Below, piece after piece: positions 56,658 to 64,000 of a stretch of 64,000 bases of DNA. The notes beneath the pieces are model-generated. The model was not told where the DNA came from and did not search any database. It saw only the letters and a program-made list of their open reading frames with translations. Origin of the DNA: Corynebacterium stercoris (GTDB lineage: Bacteria > Actinomycetota > Actinomycetes > Mycobacteriales > Mycobacteriaceae); NCBI RefSeq assembly GCF_024160105.1, contig NZ_JAMFTQ010000001.1, positions 310,001 through 374,000 of the forward strand, written 5' to 3'. Position numbers and translations under genes: made by a program. Numbering within the stretch: the stretch's first letter is position 1; each line of letters starts with the position of its first letter.

Positions 56658-56723
56658 ACGCCTCACCCTACTTTCGCGCGGTTTAAGGGCATAACCGGCT
56701 CTGCGCTAGGATTGCCACCACTG

Positions 56724-56797
56724 CCTCCATAGCTCAGTGGATTAGAGCAACCGGCTTCTACCCGGTGTGTCGCGGGTTCGAGTCCTGCTGGGGGCGC
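56724..56797 (+). tRNA. tRNA-Arg (anticodon TCT)
   Basis: Acceptor GCCTCCA/TGGGGGC (one G-T pair), anticodon stem ACCGG/CCGGT with loop CTTCTAC (anticodon TCT), T-arm GCGGG-TTCGAGT-CCTGC. It reads AGA, a rare codon at this G+C level. CCA is not encoded; five T follow (CTTTTT), which probably end the transcript. Confidence 0.95.
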
Positions 56798-56903
56798 TTT
56801 TTCTTGCCGACGATTTTCCCAGGTCAGCGCAGTTTCCCTCCTCCAGATCGAAGAAGTGGGTACCCTCGGGGCCACACCCCGACAACTCACGAGGAGGAAT
56901 CCC

Positions 56904-57071
56904 ATGACTGAGCACACCAGCCGCCCGCCGAAGAGCGAAGACAGCATCGACCAGCTGGGCGATCCGGACGCCACCCACAAGATCCAGGAAGAGGCTTCCG
57001 CGGACGAGACCCACAACAACGCCGAGATCACCGGCGAAGGCGCAACCGAGGCAGAGGAGAAGTGGCCATGA
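56904..57071 (+). CDS. Small acidic protein 1, unknown function
   Basis: A 55-residue, hydrophilic, disordered protein: MTEHTSRPPKSEDSIDQLG at the start, then Glu/Asp/Asn-rich to the end (AEITGEGATEAEEKWP). The GAGGAGG ribosome-binding site is excellent, 6 nt before ATG 56904, so it is surely translated. The next small ORF starts inside its stop (ATGA). No family is recognised. Confidence 0.75.
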   Translation: MTEHTSRPPKSEDSIDQLGDPDATHKIQEEASADETHNNAEITGEGATEAEEKWP

Positions 57072-57283
57072 CGAACCCCGATAACCACGGTGTTGAGCCG
57101 GGCAGCGAAACCGATCGCCTGCTGGACGCGGCCACCCGCCGCATTGGCAACGAGCCTGACGACGACGGTTCGTTCGGCGACTTCGACGCCGCCGACCAAG
57201 ATGCCGTTGACGGCCCGCACGACGTGACTACCGGCGAGCACGGCGATACCCCGGACCAGATCCGCACCGACATCGACCGCTAA
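57068..57283 (+). CDS. Small acidic protein 2, unknown function
   Basis: A 71-residue protein, about one third Asp or Glu (NEPDDDGSFGDFDAADQD), coupled to the previous gene by a 4-nt overlap. No Cys, no hydrophobic core and no motif. The pair may be intrinsically disordered stress or DNA-mimic-like proteins, but this is only a guess. The terminator at 57304-57343 closes the unit. Confidence 0.72.
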   Translation: MTNPDNHGVEPGSETDRLLDAATRRIGNEPDDDGSFGDFDAADQDAVDGPHDVTTGEHGDTPDQIRTDIDR

Positions 57284-57303
57284 GCGCTCGTCGTACACGA
57301 AAC

Positions 57304-57343
57304 CCGCCCCCAAAGGCCCTTGACAGCCCTGAGGGCGGTTTTT
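57304..57343 (+). terminator. Intrinsic terminator overlapping the next promoter
   Basis: CCGCCC (57304-57309) pairs with GGGCGG (57333-57338) and five T follow. The TTGACA of the downstream promoter lies in its loop. Confidence 0.7.
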
Positions 57344-57350
57344 GTATACT
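57320..57350 (+). promoter_or_regulatory. Promoter TTGACA-N19-TATACT
   Basis: -35 TTGACA (57320-57325), 19-bp spacer, -10 TATACT (57345-57350), then 7 nt and ATG 57358: a near-consensus promoter giving a leaderless mRNA. It is the clearest promoter in the window. Confidence 0.75.
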
Positions 57351-57357
57351 TTCCACC

Positions 57358-57801
57358 ATGGAAAGCAACCAGATCTCACGCGATGAAGCCCGCGCCGCGC
57401 TGGATGCCGTCGACGCGATCGAGCGCCAAACGCACGATGACGGCACCCCGGAGGTGTGGCCGACCGCAGCCGTCGGCGCGCTGTTCGGCGCCGCCGTGGT
57501 GATGACGCTGATGGAGACCAACTGGGTGTTCCTGCTGCTCGTCCTCACGGTGGTGATCGCGGCCGGCATTCTCCTGCACGGCCGGAACCGGAAAGTCCGC
57601 GCGAGCTACAAGCAGCCCGTCCAGGAAGACACCGGCGGCTCCAACTGGCTGGCCGTCCTCGCACCGATCCTGACATTCAGCGTTGTCACGATTCTCCCCC
57701 GCGGCAATTGGCCGATCGCGCTCGCGGCCGGCGCAGTAGCCGCAATTGTCATGGGTGCTGCTATGTGGCACGACACCAAACCGCACGGTGGCTCGCGATG
57801 A
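57358..57801 (+). CDS. Small four-helix membrane protein, paired with regulator
   Basis: A 147-residue protein with an N-terminal charged helix (ESNQISRDEARAALDAVDAIE), then four hydrophobic segments (TAAVGALFGAAVVMTLM, WVFLLLVLTVVIAAGILL, WLAVLAPILTFSVVTIL, WPIALAAGAVAAIVMGAAM). No named family is certain. Its stop overlaps the ATG of the winged-helix regulator by four bases, an arrangement often seen for a DUF membrane protein plus its regulator. Transcribed leaderless from a near-consensus promoter. Confidence 0.8.
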   Translation: MESNQISRDEARAALDAVDAIERQTHDDGTPEVWPTAAVGALFGAAVVMTLMETNWVFLLLVLTVVIAAGILLHGRNRKVRASYKQPVQEDTGGSNWLAVLAPILTFSVVTILPRGNWPIALAAGAVAAIVMGAAMWHDTKPHGGSR

Positions 57802-58112
57802 GCGCGATCGACCCGGTGATCCACCCGCTCGGCCGGCTGCAGATCTGCGCGACACTCTTCCACTCGGGGGCGGTGGAAACACAGACCGGCCGCCAGGAGA
57901 TGCGCTTCGCGGCGCTCAAGGACGCGGTGGGCCTATCCGATTCTGCGTTGTCCAAGCAGCTGACCGCCCTGGAGGAGCACGGCTACGTCACCCGCTTCCG
58001 CGAGTACGGCGCGAGCCGCGCCAAAGATACGGTGTGGGTCACGCTGACCGCCGAGGGGGCCCGCGCCTTCGAGGGGCACGTGGCCGCGCTCAAGGAGATC
58101 GCCGCCGGCTAG
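57798..58112 (+). CDS. Winged-helix transcriptional regulator (HTH_34-like)
   Basis: A 104-residue single-domain winged-helix protein: IHPLGRLQICATLFHSG, the recognition part LKDAVGLSDSALSKQLTALEEHGYV and the wing (RFREYGASRAKDTVWVTLTAEG). Similar short regulators sit next to small membrane proteins in many Gram-positive genomes. It is coupled to the preceding membrane protein (ATGA at 57798). The target, probably its own operon, is unknown. Confidence 0.87.
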   Translation: MSAIDPVIHPLGRLQICATLFHSGAVETQTGRQEMRFAALKDAVGLSDSALSKQLTALEEHGYVTRFREYGASRAKDTVWVTLTAEGARAFEGHVAALKEIAAG

Positions 58113-58120
58113 GGGCAGGG

Positions 58121-58126
58121 TAAGTT
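58121..58126 (+). promoter_or_regulatory. -10-like hexamer TAAGTT before cmrA
   Basis: TAAGTT, 7 nt, ATG 58134. It allows leaderless cmrA-orn transcription separate from the regulator gene. Confidence 0.45.
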
Positions 58127-58133
58127 TGAGGCC

Positions 58134-58949
58134 ATGGCTTTTCCCCAACCGTCGATAAGCGCCTACGCCCTGGTGACGGGCGCGAGCCAGGGCATCGGTG
58201 AGGCGATCGCCCGCAAGCTCGCCGCCGCCGGGCACAACCTGATCCTCGTCGCCCGGCGCGAGGACGTGCTCATGCGCATCGCCGACGAGCTCGCCGCAAC
58301 CCACGGCGTCAACGTCGAGGTGTTCGCCGCGGACCTGTCGAAGGAGCGCGATGTCACAGCGCTCATCGAGCACATCGAGAATCGCACTGTATCTATCTGC
58401 GTGAATTCGGCGGGCATCGCCAGCTTCGGGCCGTTCATCACCGCGGACTGGGACTACGAGGTCAACCAGTTCAACCTCAACGCCACGGCGGTGTTCCGCA
58501 TCACCAAGGCGGTGCTGGACCAGATGGTGGAGCGCGGTTCCGGCGCGCTGTGCAACGTCGGCTCCGCCGCGGGCAACTCGCCGATCCCGAACAACGCCAC
58601 CTACGTGTTCACCAAGGCCGGCGTGAACACCTTCACGGAATCGCTGCACTACGAGCTGAAACCCCTCGGTGTCCACTGCACCCTGCTCGCGCCGGGACCG
58701 GTGCGGGAGGCGGAAATTCCGGAGGAGGAGCAAACGTTCGTCGATAAGCTTGTGCCCGATTTCCTGTGGACAACGTACGAGTCCTGCGCCGAGGACACCC
58801 TGCGCGCGATGCGCAAGAACAAGCGCCGCGTCGTGCCGGGGCCGCTGTCGAAGGCGATGGATGTGGTGTCCACGTACGCCCCGCGAGGGTCGCTCGCGCC
58901 GCTGATCGGATCGTTCTACGAAAAGATGGGAGAGGAACAGCGTGCTTGA
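58134..58949 (+). CDS. cmrA: Mycolate reductase (short-chain dehydrogenase)
   Basis: Reduces the 3-oxo group of newly condensed mycolates (Rv2509 in mycobacteria, CmrA in C. glutamicum), giving mature corynomycolates. It has the SDR cofactor motif [10 protein letters not shown] and the catalytic Ser in [15 protein letters not shown] with Tyr-x3-Lys (YVFTK). The C-terminal [20 protein letters not shown] and [10 protein letters not shown] are those I recall for Rv2509. At 271 residues it is complete. The coupling to orn matches the mycobacterial locus. It is direct evidence for a mycolate envelope. Confidence 0.9.
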   Translation: MAFPQPSISAYALVTGASQGIGEAIARKLAAAGHNLILVARREDVLMRIADELAATHGVNVEVFAADLSKERDVTALIEHIENRTVSICVNSAGIASFGPFITADWDYEVNQFNLNATAVFRITKAVLDQMVERGSGALCNVGSAAGNSPIPNNATYVFTKAGVNTFTESLHYELKPLGVHCTLLAPGPVREAEIPEEEQTFVDKLVPDFLWTTYESCAEDTLRAMRKNKRRVVPGPLSKAMDVVSTYAPRGSLAPLIGSFYEKMGEEQRA

Positions 58950-59577
58950 GATCGCCGCGAAGGATAACCGCATCGTCTGGGTCGACCTGGAGATGACGGG
59001 GCTCGACCCCTCCCGCCACGTCATCGTCGAGGTTGCGGCGCTGGTCACGGACGCGGAGCTCACGCTTCTCGACGACGGCATCGATCTCGTCGTCCACGCC
59101 ACCGACGCCGAGCTCGGCGAGATGGACGCGTTTGTCACTGAGATGCACACCTCGAACGGCCTGCTGGAAGAGATCAAGGCCTCGCCGGTCAGCATCGAGG
59201 AGGCCGAGGACGCGGTGCTGGAGCTCATTGCCAAGCACTGCGACCCGGCGCACCCCGCGCCGCTGGCCGGCAACTCAATTGCCACCGACCGCGCCTTCAT
59301 CCGCGCCCACATGCCCCGCCTCGACGCGGCGCTGCACTACCGGATGATCGACGTCTCCACCATCAAGGAGCTCTCCCGCCGGTGGTTCCCCAAGGCGTAC
59401 CAGAACCAGCCGGAGAAGGGGCTGAGCCACCGCGCGCTCGCCGACATCGTCGAATCCATCCAGGAGCTGGATTATTACCGACGCTCCGTGTTCACCGCCG
59501 CGCCGGGCCCGGACGGCGATACCGCCCGCGCTGCGGCCGCCGCCGCGCACGACAGCTACAGGAAATATTTGCAGTAG
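58942..59577 (+). CDS. orn: Oligoribonuclease
   Basis: A DEDDh 3'-5' exonuclease that finishes RNA decay by degrading 2-5-mers and pGpG. The Asp/Glu pair is in [11 protein letters not shown], with the later Asp in [12 protein letters not shown] and the His/Asp in [13 protein letters not shown]. The 211 residues include a short Ala-rich tail. The start is GTG 58942, overlapping the cmrA end by 8 nt, so the two are coupled as in mycobacteria (Rv2509-Rv2511). Confidence 0.97.
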   Translation: MLEIAAKDNRIVWVDLEMTGLDPSRHVIVEVAALVTDAELTLLDDGIDLVVHATDAELGEMDAFVTEMHTSNGLLEEIKASPVSIEEAEDAVLELIAKHCDPAHPAPLAGNSIATDRAFIRAHMPRLDAALHYRMIDVSTIKELSRRWFPKAYQNQPEKGLSHRALADIVESIQELDYYRRSVFTAAPGPDGDTARAAAAAAHDSYRKYLQ

Positions 59578-59609
59578 CGTTCGGTAGGCGAACAGGGTCC
59601 TGAGTGCTT

Positions 59610-59615
59610 TAGCAT
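59610..59615 (+). promoter_or_regulatory. -10-like hexamer TAGCAT before deoxynucleoside regulator
   Basis: TAGCAT, 7 nt, ATG 59623. An in-frame ATG at 59614 lies inside the hexamer and is therefore not preferred. Confidence 0.5.
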
Positions 59616-59622
59616 GTCGCGT

Positions 59623-60609
59623 ATGGATCAACGGGATGCTGACGCGCTCGATGCCGCCAAGCTCTACTACCGCGAGGACCTCAGCCAGGCCGAGGTGGCT
59701 GCGCGCATGGGCCTGTCCAGGCCGACGGTTGCGAAACTCTTGCAGCTCGCCCGCGACCGCGAGTTCGTGGTCATTGAAATCCGCGACCCGCGCGAGGCTG
59801 GCGCCGACCTGAGCGCGCAACTCATCGACCGTTTCAACCTGCAGGGTGCGCGCGTGGTCTACCCCCCGCGTAACGACGATTCCTTTTTCGGCACCGAAGC
59901 AGCCCAGGCAGTGCTCCAGGAGATCGGCCGCACAGGCGCGCGCTACCTCGAGGAGATCGTTGAGGACGGGATGTCCATCGGCATCGCCTGGGGTAAGACG
60001 CTGCGCAGCGTGGCTAAGCACCTGCGCCCCACCACCACCCGCGCCCGCGAAGTGGTGCAGCTCAAGGGCGGTTCCTCCCGCTCGGGGGTCACCACCCACA
60101 ATTTCGACGCGATCCACCAGTTCTGCAACGCGTTCAACGCCCCGGCGCGCATGCTGCCGCTGCCGGTGATCTTCGACAAGGTGGAGACAAAGCAGATCGT
60201 CGAGCAGGACTCCTACATCGCCGAGGTGCTGCAGCACGGCCGCGAGACCGACCTCGTGGTGTTCACCGTGGGTTCGGCGAAGAAGGAGAGCCTGGTGATG
60301 AACCTGGGCTACCTTTCCGACGACATGGTGGAGGAACTGCTCGGGGTTGCGGTGGGCGACGCGTGCTCGCGCTTTTTCACGCACGACGGCGAGATTGCGG
60401 CCCCGCGCGTCAACGACCTCACCGTCGGCATTTCGCTCGACGAGCTGCGAACCCGCCCGCGCCGCCTCCTGGTGGCCGGCGGGCTGTACAAGGCGGAAGC
60501 GATTGAGACCGCGCTGTGGATGGGCCTTGCTACCGATCTCGTGGTGGACCAGCCAACGGCCGAGCTCGTGCTCGAGTTGCACGCCAAGCGCATGGCCGCG
60601 CAGGTGTGA
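59623..60609 (+). CDS. SorC-type deoxynucleoside operon regulator
   Basis: A SorC/DeoR-family regulator of 328 residues. It has an N-terminal sigma-70-region-4-like HTH (AAKLYYREDLSQAEVAARMGLSRPTVAKLLQLA) and a sugar-binding domain of about 265 residues (GMSIGIAWGKTLRSVAKHL; LVMNLGYLSDDM; DEIAAPRVN-like and LVAGGLYKAEAIETAL). Location before deoD-transporter-deoC suggests it senses deoxyribose 5-phosphate or a nucleoside and controls the operon; this fits known DeoR/SorC cases. Leaderless ATG 59623. An operator-like palindrome follows its stop. Confidence 0.9.
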   Translation: MDQRDADALDAAKLYYREDLSQAEVAARMGLSRPTVAKLLQLARDREFVVIEIRDPREAGADLSAQLIDRFNLQGARVVYPPRNDDSFFGTEAAQAVLQEIGRTGARYLEEIVEDGMSIGIAWGKTLRSVAKHLRPTTTRAREVVQLKGGSSRSGVTTHNFDAIHQFCNAFNAPARMLPLPVIFDKVETKQIVEQDSYIAEVLQHGRETDLVVFTVGSAKKESLVMNLGYLSDDMVEELLGVAVGDACSRFFTHDGEIAAPRVNDLTVGISLDELRTRPRRLLVAGGLYKAEAIETALWMGLATDLVVDQPTAELVLELHAKRMAAQV

Positions 60610-60626
60610 CAAAAGCAAATCTTTTG
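60610..60626. promoter_or_regulatory. Operator candidate of the deo operon
   Basis: CAAAAG-CAAAT-CTTTTG, a perfect 6-bp palindrome right after the regulator stop, followed by a near-palindrome TTTGCACAAATGTAAA. The AT-rich block contrasts with its surroundings and lies upstream of TACTTT (60658-60663), a possible deoD -10. Confidence 0.5.
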
Positions 60627-60673
60627 CACAAATGTAAATTGCGCTATTGCCGTGTGTTACTTTTCTTCCTAGA

Positions 60674-60701
60674 GTGGGAGGTGGATCACCTACTCCCCCA
60701 C
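60674..60701 (+). promoter_or_regulatory. Leader hairpin before deoD
   Basis: GTGGG-AGGTG-GAT-CACCT-(5-nt bulge)-CCCAC forms a stable stem-loop directly upstream of the AAGGAAGGA ribosome-binding site, so it may protect or expose it. Confidence 0.45.
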
Positions 60702-60721
60702 AAGGAAGGATCGCAGCCGCC

Positions 60722-61453
60722 ATGGCCCTGCATCTCGACACCCCCACAGCATCCACCCCGCACATCGTCCCCACCGGCCCGATCGCGGAAACCGTCCTCA
60801 TGCCCGGCGACCCGCTGCGCGCCAAATTCATCGCCGAGACCTACCTCGATGACGTCGTGCAGTTCAACGCCGTGCGAAACATGCTCGGCTTCACCGGCAC
60901 CTACCAGGGCCACCCGGTGTCCGTCATGGGCTCCGGCATGGGCGTGCCCTCCATTAGCCTCTACGCTTGGGAGCTCATCCACATCTTCGGCGCGAAGAAG
61001 CTGATCCGCGTCGGTTCCTGCGGCGGATTCCAGCAGGACCTGAAGCTCTTCGACATCATTGTCGCTTCCTCCGCCTCGACCGACTCGAACTTCCTCACCC
61101 AGTACAATCTCCCGGGCACCTACGCCCCGACGGCATCGTGGAAGCTCCTGGAGGCCACCTACCTCGAGTCCAAGAAGCAGAACGTGGACATCCACGTGGG
61201 CAACATCTTGTCCTCCGACATCTTCTACAACTTCCAGGACGACGCGAACGACCGCTGGACGCGCATGGGCGTCCTCGGCGTGGAGATGGAATCCGCCGGC
61301 CTTTACGCCACCGCCGCCGAGGCTGGCGTGGACGCACTCGGCATTTTCACCGTCTCCGACGTGATCGGCTCCGGCGAGAAGACCACCGCTGAGCAGCGCG
61401 AAAGCGCATTCACCAGGATGATGGAACTGGCGCTGCCGTTGGCAGCCGTCTAG
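60722..61453 (+). CDS. deoD: DeoD-type purine nucleoside phosphorylase
   Basis: Cleaves (deoxy)inosine and (deoxy)guanosine with phosphate to base and (deoxy)ribose 1-phosphate. The 243-residue hexameric NP-I type has VLMPGDPLRAKFIAE, SVMGSGMGVPSISLY, VGSCGGFQ, and EMESAGLY near the end with the catalytic Asp in SDVIGSGE. ATG 60722 with AAGGAAGGA upstream. It begins the deoD-transporter-deoC-mutase series. The leader has a hairpin. Confidence 0.95.
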   Translation: MALHLDTPTASTPHIVPTGPIAETVLMPGDPLRAKFIAETYLDDVVQFNAVRNMLGFTGTYQGHPVSVMGSGMGVPSISLYAWELIHIFGAKKLIRVGSCGGFQQDLKLFDIIVASSASTDSNFLTQYNLPGTYAPTASWKLLEATYLESKKQNVDIHVGNILSSDIFYNFQDDANDRWTRMGVLGVEMESAGLYATAAEAGVDALGIFTVSDVIGSGEKTTAEQRESAFTRMMELALPLAAV

Positions 61454-61485
61454 TCGCCGCCGTTTTTGCCGAAAGAAGGGCTTCC

Positions 61486-62874
61486 ATGACAACCGCTAAC
61501 CCTGCCGCCGGTGGCCTCAACCCCAAGCGGGCCGTGCCCATCATCCTGTTCACCTTCGTCTTCTCCCTGATCGTGGACAACGGCTTCAAGTTCATGACCG
61601 ACTCGATGGGTGAGGCGCTCAACCTCACCCTGAACGAGGTCAGCCTCCAGGCATCACTCGCCGGCGTGATCATCGGCATCGGCGCCGTGGTGTACGCCGC
61701 GCTTGCCGACGTCGTGAGCATCCGCAAGCTCATGCTCGTCGGCATCGCCCTGACACTGGTCGGTTCCGTGATCGGCTACGTGGGCCAGAACATGTGGTCC
61801 ATGGTGCTGATCGGCCGTGTCGTCCAGACCACCGGCCTCGCCGCCGCAGAGACGCTCTACGTCATCTACGTGACGAAGCACCTGAGCGAGCAGGAACAGA
61901 AAACCTACCTGGGCTTCTCCACCGCCGCGTTCCAGGGTGCGACCCTGTTCGGCGCGCTGACCTCCGGCTACATCGCCACCCACATCTCGTGGACCGCGAT
62001 GTTCCTCATCCCGCTCATCCTCATCGTCGCCGTGCCGGTGATCCTGAAGACGGTGCCGGAAGAGGAAAGCCTCGAGGCCGGCCACGTCGACTGGGTCGGA
62101 CTGCTGCTCATCGCCGTGCTGGCCACCAGCGCCATCATGTTCATGCAGGCGTTCAATTTCCTGTGGCTTATCCCGCTGGTCGTCGGCATCGCGCTATTCG
62201 TCGCGCACATCAAGCGCGGCGCCCGCCCGCTGGTCAGCCCGGAATTCTTCCAGAACCGCGCCTACGTCACCGCGCTCATTCTGGTCTTCGTGGTGTACTC
62301 GGTGCAGCTCGGCTACCTCGTGCTCTTCCCGGCCATGGCCCGCGAGGTGCACGGCTTGTCCGCGGACACCGCATCCCTGCTCCTCATCCCGGGCTACACC
62401 GGTGCGGTGCTGGTGGGCATCTTGTCCGGCAAGATCGGCCAGTTCCTGCCTAGCCGCCCGGCGATCTTCACCGCGCTGGCTTCCGTGATCGTCGCCCTGC
62501 TGATGCTCGCGTTCTTCATGGAGCTCGGACCCTGGGTGTTCGTTGTGTCCTCGCTGCTGTTCGCGTGCGGCTTCGCGCTGCTCTACGCCCCGCTCGTGGC
62601 CACCGCGATCGGGGATATCCCCCCGGCGAAGTCCGGCATCGCCATCGGCTTCTACAACCTCACCATCAACGTCGCGGTCCCGCTCGGCATTGCCTACAGC
62701 GCCAAGCTCGTCGACCTCAACCTGGCGACGCCCGGCTTCCTGCCCGCCAACGCCGGCAGCTACCCCGTCGTCATGCTCATCCTCGCGCTCATCGCGGCGG
62801 CCGGCACCGCCCTCTACGCGGTACTGACCGCCCGCATGCAGCGCCCCGCACAAACCATCTCATCCACTATCTAA
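61486..62874 (+). CDS. MFS transporter, probable nucleoside importer
   Basis: A 462-residue major facilitator with 12 to 14 membrane helices. It has the loop motif [17 protein letters not shown] (the family GxLaDrxGrkxxl in altered form) and later [23 protein letters not shown], similar to the DHA2 group of proton antiporters. The place between deoD and deoC makes uptake of deoxynucleosides the likeliest job; efflux is the alternative because of the DHA2 likeness. A GAAAGAAGGG ribosome-binding site lies before ATG 61486. Confidence 0.85.
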   Translation: MTTANPAAGGLNPKRAVPIILFTFVFSLIVDNGFKFMTDSMGEALNLTLNEVSLQASLAGVIIGIGAVVYAALADVVSIRKLMLVGIALTLVGSVIGYVGQNMWSMVLIGRVVQTTGLAAAETLYVIYVTKHLSEQEQKTYLGFSTAAFQGATLFGALTSGYIATHISWTAMFLIPLILIVAVPVILKTVPEEESLEAGHVDWVGLLLIAVLATSAIMFMQAFNFLWLIPLVVGIALFVAHIKRGARPLVSPEFFQNRAYVTALILVFVVYSVQLGYLVLFPAMAREVHGLSADTASLLLIPGYTGAVLVGILSGKIGQFLPSRPAIFTALASVIVALLMLAFFMELGPWVFVVSSLLFACGFALLYAPLVATAIGDIPPAKSGIAIGFYNLTINVAVPLGIAYSAKLVDLNLATPGFLPANAGSYPVVMLILALIAAAGTALYAVLTARMQRPAQTISSTI

Positions 62875-62887
62875 GGAGATTCCCATT

Positions 62888-63544
62888 ATGACTTCCCTCT
62901 CCCGCACCGATGTCGCCCAGCTGATCGACCACACCCTGCTGAAGCCTGAGGCCACGCACGCAGACGTCGAAAAGCTCATCGCGGACGCCACCCGCCTCGG
63001 CACGTTCTCGGTGTGCGTCTCCCCGTCCATGCTCCCGATCGAGACCCCGGAGGACCTCAAGGTCGCCGTGGTGTGCGGCTTCCCGTCCGGCGCCGTGCCC
63101 ACCGAGGCGAAGGCGGCCGAAGCCGCGTACTGCGTGGCCAACGGCGCAGACGAGGTTGACATGGTGATCAACATCGGCGCCGCCAAGGAGGGCAACTGGG
63201 ACCTCGTGCGCGACGACATCGCCGCCGTGAAGAAGGCGTGCGGCGACGTGCTGCTCAAGGTCATCATCGAGTCCGCCGTGCTTACCGACGACGAAATCAT
63301 CGCCGCCTGCAAAGCCTCCGTCGACGCCGGCGCCGAGTACGTGAAGACGTCGACCGGCTTCCACCCGGCCGGCGGCGCCTCCGCCCACGCAGTGCGCCTG
63401 ATGCGCGAAACCGTCGGCGATGCCCTCGGGGTGAAGGCTTCCGGCGGCATCCGCGACGCAGCTGCCGCGAAGGAAATGATCGACGCCGGCGCATCCCGCC
63501 TCGGCCTCTCCACCTCCGAGGCAATCCTGGAGGGGTGGCAGTAA
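62888..63544 (+). CDS. deoC: Deoxyribose-phosphate aldolase
   Basis: Splits 2-deoxyribose 5-phosphate into acetaldehyde and glyceraldehyde 3-phosphate. A 218-residue TIM barrel, with the first catalytic Lys in [11 protein letters not shown] and the Schiff-base Lys in [23 protein letters not shown] and VCVSPSML at the start. AAGGAG lies seven bases before ATG 62888. The stop shares its last A with the next start (TAATG). Confidence 0.97.
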   Translation: MTSLSRTDVAQLIDHTLLKPEATHADVEKLIADATRLGTFSVCVSPSMLPIETPEDLKVAVVCGFPSGAVPTEAKAAEAAYCVANGADEVDMVINIGAAKEGNWDLVRDDIAAVKKACGDVLLKVIIESAVLTDDEIIAACKASVDAGAEYVKTSTGFHPAGGASAHAVRLMRETVGDALGVKASGGIRDAAAAKEMIDAGASRLGLSTSEAILEGWQ

Positions 63545-64000
63545 TGGCCGCGCTCCAGGACATCGCCCAGGACTGGCTCGCCCACGACCCGGACCCGGCG
63601 ACCCGCGAGGCCCTCGCCGCGGCCATCGAGGCGAAGGACGAGGTAGCCCTCAGTGCCGCGTTCAACGGTCCGCTCGAGTTCGGCACCGCGGGTCTGCGCG
63701 GCGAAATCGGCTTCGGCGAGTCGCGCATGAACCAGGCCGTGGTCATGCGCGCCACCGCCGGCTTGGTGGCGTGGCTGTCCAAGCAGGTGGAGCGCCCGCG
63801 CGTGGTCATCGGCTGCGACGCCCGCCACGGCTCCGCCCAGTTCGCAGAGGCGGCGGCCAAGGTCGTCGCGGGTGCGGGCGGCCATGCGATTTTGCTGCCG
63901 CTGGGGCGCCCGACACCGCTGACGTCGTTTAGCGTGCGCGCCCTCGACGCGGACGCCGGCATCATGGTCACGGCGTCCCACAACCCGAAGTGGGACAACG
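63544..64000 (+). CDS. Phosphohexomutase family protein, 5' part only (cut by the window end)
   Basis: 152 codons are present. LEFGTAGLRGEIGFGESRMN and the phosphoserine loop VTASHNPKWDN identify the alpha-D-phosphohexomutase family (PMM/PGM). Coupling to deoC (TAATG) and the lack of a deoB gene suggest it serves as phosphopentomutase, turning deoxyribose 1-phosphate into the 5-phosphate between DeoD and DeoC. Annotation as phosphomannomutase would also fit the motifs. Reading is open to the window end. Confidence 0.9.
   Translation, partial: MAALQDIAQDWLAHDPDPATREALAAAIEAKDEVALSAAFNGPLEFGTAGLRGEIGFGESRMNQAVVMRATAGLVAWLSKQVERPRVVIGCDARHGSAQFAEAAAKVVAGAGGHAILLPLGRPTPLTSFSVRALDADAGIMVTASHNPKWDN

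Overview
The window is a contiguous piece of a high-GC actinobacterial chromosome, almost certainly a Corynebacterium or close relative. Two things point there. The gene order follows the mycobacterial/corynebacterial backbone: lepA, rpsT, holA, comEC, comEA, degV-like, gpgP, rsfS, nadD, proA, proB, obg, rpmA, rplU, rne, ndk, folC, valS, clpX, clpP2, clpP1, tig, rpiB, an Rv2466c-like gene, pepN, glbO, ettA, an Rv2478c-like SSB, cmrA, orn. Also, cmrA (mycolate reductase) and the Rv2466c-like mycothiol-dependent enzyme are markers of mycolic-acid, mycothiol-using bacteria. malate dehydrogenase sits between valS and clpX, as I recall for corynebacteria. I see no phage, insertion sequence, CRISPR array or rRNA. 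No stretch longer than about 300 bases lacks a gene; the longest gaps are 21539-21771 and 18660-18853.

Layout. 1-3349: a truncated secreted protein, a proline-iminopeptidase-like hydrolase, and a divergent 629-residue membrane-anchored protein of unknown function. 3330-9356: lepA, an orphan PemK/MazF-like gene, rpsT, holA and late-competence genes comEC (shortened) and comEA. 9466-18659: cutinase-like esterase, DegV protein, gpgP-rsfS-nadD, the proline genes proA/2-hydroxyacid dehydrogenase/proB, obg, and L27/L21. 18854-28194: RNase E/G, ndk, two small membrane proteins, folC, valS, mdh. 28360-34668: a TetR regulator with its own operator candidate, clpX, a lone 3-oxoadipate enol-lactonase homologue, a lipoprotein, clpP2-clpP1 and tig, i.e. 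protein folding and degradation. 34738-35012: tRNA-Pro and tRNA-Gly.

35100-44686 is the accessory part, inserted between the tig/tRNA block and rpiB. It holds a Gly-Asp-Met-rich membrane protein, an N-formylglutamate amidohydrolase-like protein, six divergently arranged glycan-synthesis genes (four glycosyltransferases, one of them a fusion of two transferase domains, one further transferase-like protein and a WcbI-like protein), and an AAA/DUF4143 ATPase preceded by two identical palindromes exactly 40 bp apart. 44761-54499 returns to the backbone: rpiB, Rv2466c-like, pepN, metB, mechanosensitive channel, glbO, thioesterase, ettA, SSB. 54672-59577: CopD-CtaG fusion, tRNA-Arg, small acidic proteins, a membrane protein/regulator pair, cmrA and orn. 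59623-64000: a deoxynucleoside catabolic operon (SorC-type regulator, deoD, MFS transporter, deoC, phosphohexomutase cut by the window end).

Two sequence-level patterns stand out. Twenty-one start codons lie 6-8 nt downstream of a TANNNT hexamer, usually with no Shine-Dalgarno sequence, which predicts many leaderless mRNAs and decides several start sites. Two intergenic inverted repeats have DnaA-box arms (TTATCCACA and CTATCCACA). Convergent genes are packed end to end, mostly with no terminator between them.
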